Part shown: piece by piece, positions 22,545 to 32,393 of the stretch
How positions within the stretch are numbered: position 1 is the stretch's first letter
How the letters are laid out: each line of letters begins with the position of its first letter
Assembly: GCA_024741835.1 (NCBI GenBank)
Contig: JAENRP010000109.1
Coordinates: forward strand, 62,001 to 126,000
Length of the DNA: 64,000 nt
Reading direction: 5' to 3'
DNA from: Diplocarpon mali
Lineage: Eukaryota > Ascomycota > Leotiomycetes > Helotiales > Drepanopezizaceae
The notes under the pieces: model-generated
What the model was told of the DNA's origin: nothing
What the model saw: the letters and a program-made list of their open reading frames with translations, nothing else
Database searches by the model: none
Translations under genes and position numbers: made by a program

Positions 22545-25378
22545 TCGAAGCGTTCGCTCCAGATCGTAAGAGAGGAGGTGGTGAAGCTGAGCTGCTGCAC
22601 AATGATTATGCTGATACAATACGAAGTATCCGCTTGTATCTCGTCTGACGCTCCAGCCCTCGCGTTGCACTTGAGATGGAAGCCAGGATGAAATGCAGTC
22701 TCACCCACTCGTGACCTCGTCGAAGATTCGGTGGTCTTATGTATTGCCCGAAGTCTGATAGATGTACATATTTATACACATGCACATATTTATCTACATG
22801 TTTGTTGATTCCGATACTACACGACATTCGATGTTCGTAAGCTACCTGGGTTCGCTAAATTCGCCATCTAAGCGGCGCGGGTAAATCTGGTATGCGACGT
22901 CTGTGTTGGTGCGCTTCAGGCCTCTCGCCTTCGCTCGATTCGCTTGGTTGTCCAAGGTGACGATTGGCGTTCTGACTCTACGTTGCCAAAGGATCACTGC
23001 CCTTGTCTAAACCCACCATATTCGAACGGTGTACGAAGAACGAACAAGCTGCGAAGACCCACGGCTGGGAGCAAGGGGATGAGGAATTTATCGGACCTAC
23101 GGAGATCAAGGGTACAACTGGATTGGTATATGTCAACCGAAGACGAGCCTCAACATCTACCAACCTGCCACTTCTCCCAGACCGTGAGCCGTGGCTCTTA
23201 CGGCTGCTACAGGGAACAAGAATATCCTCTGTCTCTCCACGTCCAGAGACGCTGACTCTGCTAGAACTATATACAAGCCGCTGCGGAGTTCACAGGCCGA
23301 ATTTCGATTGGATGCAGCGTGGAAGCCTGCCAGCGGACCAAATTGGAACGCATAGATTGCATGACTGTGTAGAATACAGCACGAAGCTCATGGCTAATAC
23401 TTTGTTGACCTAGCGAAGAGAATACGAAGGATACCCCTGAGAGCGAGCCGTACTATGCGAGCAGGAAGTCTGTCTGGAGCGGCCGTAGATCGTCCGAATC
23501 TTAACCTGATAGTCGAGCTCCGCATGGTAACAACGCGCGCTTGTTTGAGAAGTGTAGCACTGTGCTACCAACGTAGCCATCCGCCCCCCGATATCAGCCC
23601 CCTGGACGCTCGCGACAAGGTGCGGCGGCGGCAGCTCGCAGATCAGAACGCTGTGCCGGATCCTACCTGGCATAGCTGGGCCTTGCGTCTCGCACTTCCA
23701 CGAGCACTTGGGGGATGACAACAGCGAACGGAGGGGGTTCTGGGTGAAAAAGTAACCAGTCGCTATTACTATCGCGCCCCCCCCCCCCTACTCCTCCTAC
23801 CATAGGCGCACGGCTGCGGGAAGAGAGTCAAGCCCAGGCGCTTCCTCTGCTGGTTCCCTAGCTATACGCTGCAGAGATCGTTCTCCAGCGATAGATGAAC
23901 AAATGAACAAATGTGCTAAGGATCCAAGAGCTCGAGCTCTAGTGTATCTAGACTCAAGTAGTCGAAGATATAACGCGGGGAAACGTTGGTTAGCCGAGAA
24001 GATCTGAAATAACTAGTGTTTGACCGAGGATCAAGGTAGGAATGAGAATACTTCGTTAACTGCTGGCGAAGGTTGATGTACGGCAAAACATACTGTGTAT
24101 TGTTTACTTTTTTCGAAACTGACGGCTAGTCACCCGCAGCCGCTGCTTGTTTGTTTGCTCTCCCCGATCGGTTCCGATGGTGGACAGCAGTGCCGCATTC
24201 TTCCCCTGCTCCCTGAGCAGAACTTTCTTATATATACCTCCTGAGGTAGCTACAGACCCTCCACTCTTGTGGGGTTCTTTGGCTGTTGACCTACTCCGCA
24301 ACTCAATCCTTTGGACGTTCTATTTGCCCTCGGGCATGTGATCTCCCTCATGCTGGTGGTCCTTCGGGGATCACACTCCGGGTCGTCAGCAAACCCTCTC
24401 TTTTTCCTTCGGAAAAACACTTACCCGAGGAAGTTTGACACCGGCTTGGAATGAAATGTTTACCTCGGTGTTGTTCGAAGCACCTATCGCAGACCTCCGG
24501 GTTTTGTATCCATGCCATGTGTATCAAAGAACTGGCCGCTATCAACTCCTCGCATTGCAGGAGTCATTGCCTTTCCAATAGCCTCTTTTCAGGACAGCCT
24601 TGGGAACAAGTGAGCGAACGACATGTGGCCTGCCGTACAGGGCGGGAGATGCCAGCGATATACATATAATACCCGCATAGTGGATATCACGGTGGATATC
24701 ACGGTATTGATCAAAGCAGACCTGACAGTAGATATTACAGTAGGATCTGCGGCAGTTATCAGAGTAGCTTTAACGGTAGATCTTGCAGTAGTTATTATAT
24801 TTGATATGACGGCAGTATCGCAGTAGACACCTCAGGAGAGGCATCAGGAGACTCTGCAGTAGATACAACAATAGATACAAGCATTACTCCTCTCTCCAAA
24901 GCAATATACCAACTACATGTCTATCCGCTCCACGCACCGCTAGTTCCCACATTCAAACCTCCCCTTGCAAGTCAAACTATCATATCACTGCACTTGCTAC
25001 TCGACTCGTAGCTCTCCTCTTGTTGATCTTGGTACCCGATCAAACGCTCTCGAGCCCTGAATCGGCGCTAGTGGATGCCCCTTGCAAAGCCGTTGCGCCC
25101 GCCCTCCGTGATCTACCTACGAAACTTCATATATACACCTACCCCAAGGTAATGTCTGTCTCTCTTCTCTGCCTGCGACAATGACGCAGAGCTAGAACCC
25201 GCACAGCTATTGCCATTGCAACCGAATTTCGTGGTGCTGTCTTCTCGTGGGCATTTGCTCTTCAATTTGTTCATCGACGCTGGCGCTCTGCTTCGGCGCC
25301 CCCGCCCCGTCACCCCACCCCTTCCACCCCTCAATAGTAATATCGTCAATTCGGCGTCCCGCGCACGTCTAGCCCACC
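22545..25378. other. 2.8-kb gene-poor region
   Basis: Frames are short and mostly lack ATG starts. A C12 run lies at 23777-23788, and a degenerate short tandem repeat lies at about 24680-24830. CT-rich sequence from 24890 to 25378 is probably promoter and 5' leader of the next gene. No RNA gene is seen. Confidence 0.4.
24680..24830. repeat. Degenerate short tandem repeat (GGATATCAC / GTAGATATTAC-like units)
   Basis: Two perfect 12-nt copies (GTGGATATCACG) are followed by diverged copies with GTAGAT and CAGTAG cores at a spacing of about 12 to 15 nt. In one frame it reads as repeated VDITV-like peptides, with no support for translation. Confidence 0.55.
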
Positions 25379-26665
25379 ATGATGGCCTTCTCTACTTTGG
25401 AGGCTCTCAATACCCTCTGTACCTCGATCCCAGACTGGAACGCGCGCCTCGATGAGCTCAATAGCCAAATAGCTCTCCGGCAGATCGAGCTCGCTCGCTT
25501 GACCGAGAACGAGCGTCCTCCCACCCGTTCTCTCAAAAACAAGAGCTCGACAGAATCCCTACGACCCAAAGATGGCCCCGACGATCTTCTCCATACCGAG
25601 GAGCAGCAGAACAAGGACAACATAGTTTTGGACCCATTGGATGCCCCAACGTCACAAGACAGGGTTCCTCGTCCCAGTTCTGCTGCAGCGGTGCGGGCAG
25701 CCACATCTACCCCGTCCCCCTCAGATGCAAATTCCCCCTCGCATGGGGCATTGCCGCGAAAACCCTCTCAGAATACACCAGCGGCACAACGACGAACGGG
25801 TCCTGCGGTGCTGCGCAAACGAAAGACCGAGTCCGTCGGATCGGGGGAATCCATCGTCCCAAAATACAGGACGAGGTCTATGATCATCGTATACTACGAC
25901 AGCGCAGTGCAGACGGCCTTCGAGGAGTTGGTCAAGTTCGTGAGCGGTAGTAGGAATTCCATGCGCAAGGGGAAAATGGCGGCGAAAATGGCCGAGATGA
26001 GAAGGGCGGCACAGCTGGAGATCGGCGACGATGACGATGATGATGCCCAGGATGACTTTGGTAGCGGGGCGGTGAACAACGGCCACAACCTACTGGTGGC
26101 ACAGAAAGACTCCGGTGTACGCCAGCAAGGGGACAGCCTAGCTGTAGGGCCAGAGCCCGACTGCGGGCCTGATATGGAGCTTCCAAAGTTGAAGTTTGTG
26201 TCGACGCGGCAGATGGGACCTTCGAGGGCCACGCCCAAGCCGGACAGTTACGGAGGTACGCTTGGGCTACTGGGGGGGTACAGGAGGGCTGGAGGGGACA
26301 TTTTCGAATCGCTAGATAAAGGGCTAGATTGGGTACAGGTCCAGTGCGAGCACGCAGCCCACCAATTTCTCAGAGAGGGGGAATGCAGCAGTGAAATCAC
26401 GAGTATCAAGCGGAAACTCGATGGGGTGAAGGAGGCAGCCGAGAAAGAGATCGAGAAGCTCAAGAAAGACGAAGCCGAGAGCCCGCGCTCGAGGTCATCT
26501 TTAGCGGGAAAGAGCTTGCAGATGAAGGCGCCGATTGTAAGAAAGCCGCCGGCCCCGACGACGAGTATCATGGAGGTGGACCATTTGGAAGTCGACGAGG
26601 GCGTGGACGATCTCGAACTACCGCCCAAACTCCTGTTCAGGAGATCGAAGGATACTGGGACCTAA
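25379..26665 (+). CDS. Hypothetical protein (428 residues), coiled-coil and acidic segments
   Basis: A single exon begins at ATGATG (25379 or 25382) after a long CT-rich leader. I cannot name a family. The N-terminal 45 residues form an amphipathic helix (LDELNSQIALRQIELARL). A Ser/Pro-rich stretch of about 110 residues is followed by the most structured-looking block, YRTRSMIIVYYDSAVQTAF and EELVKFVSGSRNSMRKGKM, then an Asp-rich run (GDDDDDDAQDD). Later come LKFVSTRQMGPS, ESLDKGLDWVQVQCEHAAHQFL and a charged helix (EAAEKEIEKLKK). The C-terminus is acidic with LELPPKLLFRRSKD. Absence of signal peptide, membrane helix and catalytic motif suggests a nuclear or cytoplasmic structural or regulatory protein. 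Consistent codon use and length make it a credible gene. Confidence 0.75.
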   Translation: MMAFSTLEALNTLCTSIPDWNARLDELNSQIALRQIELARLTENERPPTRSLKNKSSTESLRPKDGPDDLLHTEEQQNKDNIVLDPLDAPTSQDRVPRPSSAAAVRAATSTPSPSDANSPSHGALPRKPSQNTPAAQRRTGPAVLRKRKTESVGSGESIVPKYRTRSMIIVYYDSAVQTAFEELVKFVSGSRNSMRKGKMAAKMAEMRRAAQLEIGDDDDDDAQDDFGSGAVNNGHNLLVAQKDSGVRQQGDSLAVGPEPDCGPDMELPKLKFVSTRQMGPSRATPKPDSYGGTLGLLGGYRRAGGDIFESLDKGLDWVQVQCEHAAHQFLREGECSSEITSIKRKLDGVKEAAEKEIEKLKKDEAESPRSRSSLAGKSLQMKAPIVRKPPAPTTSIMEVDHLEVDEGVDDLELPPKLLFRRSKDTGT

Positions 26666-27265
26666 AGGAGCGCGCGTTTGCTATGCGGTGATACCACGTC
26701 GAGCACTTCAGCGAGCGATGCGTGCATTGCGGGTTCGGCGTCAAAACATTTCCGGAGGGTTTTTTACTAGCACATCTGATTGGAAAAGCTTGCTCTGAGG
26801 GGGCGGGGAAGTGGCATGGCAGGAAGTATGTATGGGCGCAGGATACCTGAGGTGCTTGATTGATATTACTCGTCATCACAGCGTTGGAAAGGCTTAGAGT
26901 CCGGCTTTCATGTGGAGGGGGGGCTTTGGACCGGCTGGAGTCTTTGGCGTGGCTTGACTCACCAGAATGCCGAGAGCCACCAGCATACTCTCTTCTTTAT
27001 TCCCAGTGTTTACTCGCTTCGTGAGATGGGGACATGGCACCCGCCCGGGCTTGCATCGGGGCTATTCCATTTCACGGTAGCAGGAGTCGGGAGAGGGACG
27101 TTTGAAAGGAAAACCTGTCCGATGCCAATCGACCTCAGCTGGGACGTTGCAATTGGTTGATGTGTGACGAGAACAGTAGAGATGGAGAACATGCTGCTGC
27201 AGGTGTCGGCAACCTCTCGTCCCAATCGTCCCAATCTATGTATCTTGTACGGGTAAACAAGCCGT
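26666..27265. other. Convergent intergenic region, no gene seen
   Basis: Six hundred bases between the stop codons of the hypothetical gene and the Arc1-like gene; only short frames. Confidence 0.5.
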
Positions 27266-28573
27266 TCATCGGACAATAGCACCGCTCAGGCTCTTGACCT
27301 TGCACGCACCCCCACTAGCAGTCACCAGCTTCCCAACGCCCGTCTTCGGCTCCTCCCCGTCCTTGCTCAACTCCTTGACGGCTCCGGCATCAAAGCCCAC
27401 GTCAAGCTCACGGGTTGTGAGGAAACCCGGCTGGATCGTCTCCCACTGCAACACGATTAGCACCGCGGCTGGCTGGAGGCACCAGGGACGGTTTTCACGT
27501 ACCACTTTCTTTTTCGGATTTAGCACCCCCTCCGGCTCTCCCTGCCAGCCCTCAAAGTACACTCTCTCACCAGCAGGCGCGTCGGTCGGCGGGGTCACCA
27601 GCTCGACGGGCCCGGCATGGTTGTCCACCTCTCCCTCCGTGAGTCTGGGCGAGGCGGCAAGAACCATGGCACAGGACTTGACGCCGCGCATCTTCACCGG
27701 CTTTAGATTGCATACCACGACGACCTTGCGGCCTTGCATCTCCTCCAAGGGGACCAGTCCGTTCAAGCCAGAGCACACAGTCCGGACGACCTGACCCTCG
27801 TATTCCGATGTGTCGTCCGTGCCAGGCTTATCTCCCATCGCAATAGTAGATACGAACAGCGAGTCTGCCTCGGGGTGCTTGACAGCCTTCAAGATATGTC
27901 CAACACGCAGATCAATCAGACTGGGCGACAGCGGCGCCGCGGGAGTAGGGGCCTTTGGTGGCTTTGGCGCCTTGACCTTCTTCTCCTTCTTCTGCTGTGG
28001 CTCAACTGACGCGGCGGCATTCTCACCACTGACTGCAGCCACAACACCATCCTTAACCTCCTTCGATTTATCCACAACCTTCTCCGCCGCCCCCTTCCCC
28101 TTCTTTGCATTCGTTCGATCCGCCAGGGCCGTCTCCCCTCCAGCAGCGGCCGCGGCTGCTGCAGCCTTCTCCTTCTTCAAACGCTCCTTCTCAGCCTTTG
28201 CATCAACCGGCGGCTTGACATACAAGATCTCCTCCGGGTCAACCTTCAGCTCGACCCTGCTCGCAAGCGCGAACACAGGCGAGTTCTGCACAAAGTCCAA
28301 GTGACGCACGATATTTGGGTGGCCCCGCTCGCCGGTACGCTGCTCGGGCGTCCAGGACGCGACATGCGCGGCGAGGGATTCGTAGAGGGCGATGTCTGCC
28401 TGGGAGGGTTTGGCGCCCAGGAGAGTCGTACGAGACGCGAGGTGAGCGTTGAGAGTGTCGAGAAGGGACTTCTGGTCGCTGCTGGCCGACTTGAGGCGGT
28501 CGGAGGTGGTGAGCCATTGGTTGATCTCTGCTTGCTCGGTCTCGCTGTAGGTGAGGTTTGAGAAGGACGACAT
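27266..28573 (-). CDS. ARC1: Arc1/AIMP1-like tRNA-binding aminoacyl-tRNA synthetase cofactor
   Basis: Exons (minus strand) are 28573-27503 and 27445-27266, giving 416 residues. Residues 1 to about 130 form a GST-like helical domain (NQWLTTSDRL, SQADIALYESL). A Lys/Ala-rich linker of about 100 residues follows (KKEKAAAAAAAA, KKEKKVKAPKPPKAP). The rest is an OB-fold tRNA-binding domain of the EMAPII/Trbp111 kind: SLIDLRVGHILKAVKHPEADSLFVS, TVCSGLNG, VVVVCNLKPVKMRGVKS and SCAMVLAAS. In yeast, Arc1 anchors MetRS and GluRS in the cytosol and delivers tRNA; this ortholog should do likewise. The 57-nt intron (27446-27502) is a multiple of three and has no stop, so an unspliced reading adds 19 spurious residues; removal restores KKKVWETIQPGF. 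It has no recognisable regulatory element. Confidence 0.9.
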   Translation of the reverse strand: MSSFSNLTYSETEQAEINQWLTTSDRLKSASSDQKSLLDTLNAHLASRTTLLGAKPSQADIALYESLAAHVASWTPEQRTGERGHPNIVRHLDFVQNSPVFALASRVELKVDPEEILYVKPPVDAKAEKERLKKEKAAAAAAAAGGETALADRTNAKKGKGAAEKVVDKSKEVKDGVVAAVSGENAAASVEPQQKKEKKVKAPKPPKAPTPAAPLSPSLIDLRVGHILKAVKHPEADSLFVSTIAMGDKPGTDDTSEYEGQVVRTVCSGLNGLVPLEEMQGRKVVVVCNLKPVKMRGVKSCAMVLAASPRLTEGEVDNHAGPVELVTPPTDAPAGERVYFEGWQGEPEGVLNPKKKVVRENRPWCLQPAAVLIVLQWETIQPGFLTTRELDVGFDAGAVKELSKDGEEPKTGVGKLVTASGGACKVKSLSGAIVR

Positions 28574-29571
28574 GGTTCGTGTGCGGGTCGATGGTAAGGG
28601 CCTGATGGCGCGAGGGAAGACTCGTGAGGATAACAGCTTGGCGGCAGCGGTGCGATCCGGGTGCGCTGATTCTAATCCTGATTCCGAGTTGTGGTGTTTG
28701 TGTTTGGAAGATGGAGGGGTAGCTCTCACCTCAGCCTTGGCGGCTTGTTGATCCAACTTTTTTCAAGATGTCGCTTACTTAGCGCCCCCGCCTTGTTGAA
28801 GCTGCGTGCAGGGTGAAACTGAAGCGACGTCGGTTGCAGAGCCATCGCGAATTCGATATCTTCATGTCCCCCGCCTCTCTGCTTGCAAACCAAAACCCCC
28901 TCGACGCCGGGTCAGCGGCCAGGCAACTGATGCCGCGGGGAAGTTCTTCCTGCGCAGCAAAAGCTCTCCCGGCCCCAGCCCCAAGACCAAGAATCCCAGG
29001 CCGAGCGCCCGACCCCTTCTGGATCCCCCACGGTGGTTCTGCGTCGCGTCTCGCGCAGCCGGGGCCGCCTGCTTGCTACTTGTGACTCTCGCCGGTGAGC
29101 CCTTGGCTGCTCGAAGTCCTCGATCTCCTCCACGGCGGAGGGGTCGAGCAGGCTCTGAGCGCGCGGCGGTCGGGCGGGAAAGGGGGTGGGGGGGGATCTG
29201 TGCTCTGGCGAGCCTCTCTCTGTGGGATCCAGAGCTCACGATGTTCACTGCTCTGACAATGCCAGCGTGGTGGGAGATGAATGTGACATTAAACAACATG
29301 TACTGGGCATCTGGCACTCGTGGCAGAATCCTGGCGCCGGTATACAGATCCCGTCTACTCGGAAGACCAACTCCGTCGCTCATATCATCACTCCTCTCCA
29401 TCCTCCCCAATACCATATCTACCCCCCCCCCCCTTCTGATAACCTGACATGACCGTGAGCATCGTGTATCATCATTTACCCAGCCCTCCCCTGCGGACCT
29501 TTTCCACCGGCTACGCTGGCCCAGGTATGATATCAAGGATCAAGAGGCTTGCCCGGATACCACCCATCCAA
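28574..29571. other. Intergenic region including the ARC1 promoter
   Basis: Upstream of the Arc1-like start on the left, downstream of the zinc-cluster gene on the right. Overlapping frames of up to 224 codons exist on both strands but are Pro/Arg-rich without motifs. A C12 run is at 29422-29433. Confidence 0.4.
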
Positions 29572-32393
29572 TCAACTGTAGTTCCAGTCATCATCTGCAT
29601 AGTGATTCCTTTCCCCATGGCCGCTGGCTGATGGCATGTAGTACCCCCCATGAGTCTCCGCGCCCACACTGCCACCGATTGCTGCGTTCCCTCCCGTCAA
29701 GTCACTGGCTGTTCCCATCCAATTCTCAAAGCCCACAGCAAGACTGGCCTGATCTCGGAGCCACCAGTCCTGGCTCTCGACCAGAGCCTCCACGCCGCCG
29801 AACATCGTGCTGGGGGTGACGCGCCGGGCCATCGGACCAGATCCTTCGGGAACGACGCCAGAATCAGCGCATGGGAGGTCATTGCTGGGCGCCGTGACGG
29901 AACGGGATGCAGAGGAGATGGAGCTGTTGTACGTGTGGCCGGTATACGGGACACTGGGTAGGAGGGGCGCATTCGGCATGTTCAGCGAGCTGAGAGCGTT
30001 GACGACACCGTCGCGGGTTTGGCTCAAACGCTCTTGGTTCCTGTGTTTTGTTCCTGACGATGGAATGGTGGGTATGTTAGACCGCAGGTCCAGGGGGTAT
30101 GAGTATAAGCTCTGCTGCAGCCGAGTTTGCGAGCGGTCATGGTTCTGTCGCTGGAGAACAGAAACAGGCTTGTGCGTGTGGGTCGGCGATGCGGTACTTG
30201 ACGGAGGCGTTGTCACGAAATGCTCGTGTTTAGGCGAGGGAACATCGGCGGTACTGAAGAAGCCGAACTTGTGATCAGTGCGAGCGAAGACCGTGGCCGC
30301 TTCGTCGGGCAGCTCAACCCGCCACTTCCGAGCCAGCACCGACAAGATTGACAAGGTTCTGCGGGCGCATAGCCAGTCTTCGGCGATTTCTTCCAGGTGC
30401 TTGAGCCCGTGGATGATGTCCCTTCTGGCCGTCTTCTCTGGAAGGTTGAGAAGGTGGATCGTGCAAGCCGAGTGAACGATGTAGACTGCGATGTTGCAGA
30501 TCTGACGTAGGCCGTAGGTGCGTCTGTAGAGACGCATGAGCTTTGAGACCGAACTGGCAGCCTGGGAACAGAGCTTGCGAGGCGATACATGGGAGGGGAG
30601 AGGCGAGTTTGACGGGTTGTATTTGAGGAACGGTCGAAACAGGTGGATGTGCAGGAGCCAGAAGAACATGCTACCAAGTGTCAACATAGCACGGGGATTG
30701 TAGAAACCGAAGAAAGCAAACCTACTGCATGAGCAGCACATTGGGCAGCTGCCCTTCCTTTGGTTCCATCTCTTGGGGCAAGTCCTTGCGCCATGCTTCC
30801 AACCTTGTCTGCACCTCACTCAGCTGTTTGAGCTCTTGCGACCTCCCCACCGATCGTTCCAGATGTTGCGGATGGTAGAAGAAGACCAGCAGATCACTGC
30901 TGATCTCGCACAACTTGGATATCTGAAGGGCCACTGCTCGTGTGCGGGAGGCCTGGCAGTGCAGTTGGCCGATCCCGTTGTCAGTGTATGGCGACCAGAT
31001 ATCACTGTCCTCGTCGGGGAACACATCGTACCTCGGGGCGGTGATATTCGAGACAGGCAACTGAGGCAGGCGTCCGAGGTAGTTGGACCAGCATTTGTCA
31101 AACAGAAAACAACCCCAGAAGGTGACTCTCCGAGCGTCGACCTCTTCATCATCCAGCGTCTCCCTGTTGTTGGTCATTCCACCGGAATCCAGGTTCAGGC
31201 CCATGTCCTGCGCCATACGAAAGCTCATCCCCGAATAAACCCAGCCTTTAGCCTCCCGACCACAGCCCGCTTCTCGGACGGACATCAGACATAGAGCTTG
31301 GATGGTCGTCAACTTTGGCTTCTCAAACTCGTCATTCTCCACAATGAGCCTCTTGGCCTCGGCGAAGAAGGCGTCGCCCTTGGTCGTTGGATGGCTTGGA
31401 TCAGCACACCCCTTGGGCGAGTTCGTAAAGTGGCACCCCAGAGCCAGCATGGCATTGACCAGAAGACTAGAGCAATGGACTGTTCTCTTGGGGCTGCCTT
31501 GTGGTTTGCCCAAGAGGAAGTCCCTGTAGAACAAGCTCTTCGACAGTGTTGTAAAGTAAGGATAATGCCAGGTGAAGTACATGTTGATCAGATGAACGAT
31601 GATTTCAGTGTCTGTGGTGACCCTGGACCAGCTCGTCAGGGGATCGTCCTGCTGCTGTATCACTTCCACGCCGGTCATGCCCTCGTCGTCTTCTGTTGGA
31701 TCCAGATAGATCAAGTTGGACGTCCCTCCGAGGAATCGTACGGAACCATTCTCGAGTCTCAGTTCTCCCATCTTACCCGACAGCTCCGTCTCGAAAGTCG
31801 GCAAGCGGGTCGTTGGATCGACCAAAGTCTCGTCGACGTCTTCCTTGTCTCCATCCAGCCCTTGCTCCTGTCGGAGAATCGCATCCGCCACATCGTCTAG
31901 GCTCGCGCAAGATCGGATTTGCCGCACCAGGTCTGGCACATCATCTTCCGCGGCATTCAAGATCGCCTGTATCAAGGTCTGGAGGGTTGAGGTCTTGGGC
32001 TTCAGAATATCGATCTTCTCTCTGTAAACCCCTTTCCTCCGATGGTCGCTGCTGGGGTTGTAGACACATTCTGTTTCGCATGAGTTTTTGGCAAGCCGTC
32101 ATGGTTCTCTGGAGGGAAGGCCACTCACCAGTGCCATAGACACTTGAACAGGCCGCGCAGCTTGGGGTGTTGCCGTCGCATTTCGATTTCCTCCTTCTAC
32201 ACGCGATACATGCCGTGCTCACACAACGTCTTTTGCTCGATGCATCATTCCTACCGCTTCTCGGCTTCTTCTTGGGTTGCGCCGGGGCCCCCGTACTGAT
32301 GCTAATCGCATTGATCTGACCCAGGTCGCTCTCGTTGGCTTCCCCACCAGAACCGTGCCGCATCATCTGAACCCCATATTTTATGTCGGCCAT
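29572..32393 (-). CDS. Zn2Cys6 transcription factor with fungal-specific domain, NirA/NIT4-like
   Basis: Exons (minus strand) are 32393-32129, 32070-30726 and 30670-29572, giving 902 residues. The start is the ATG at 32393 (MADIKYG); an in-frame ATG at 32603 would add 70 residues. The DNA-binding domain reads C-x2-C-x6-C-x6-C-x2-C-x7-C, starting ACIACRRRKSKCDG. Intron 1 splits the Glu codon just before the sixth Cys. ECVYNPSSDHRRKGVYREK and LQTLIQAIL follow. The middle-homology region contains IVHLINMYFTWHYPYF, SLFYRDFL, NAMLALGC and AQDMGLNLD, plus FWGCFLFDKCWSNYLGR. Exon 3 begins MFFWLLHIHLFRPFLKY and ends in a Ser/Pro-rich tail. It most resembles NirA/NIT4-type regulators as I recall them, but no nitrate genes are nearby, so the target is open. 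Confidence 0.88.
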
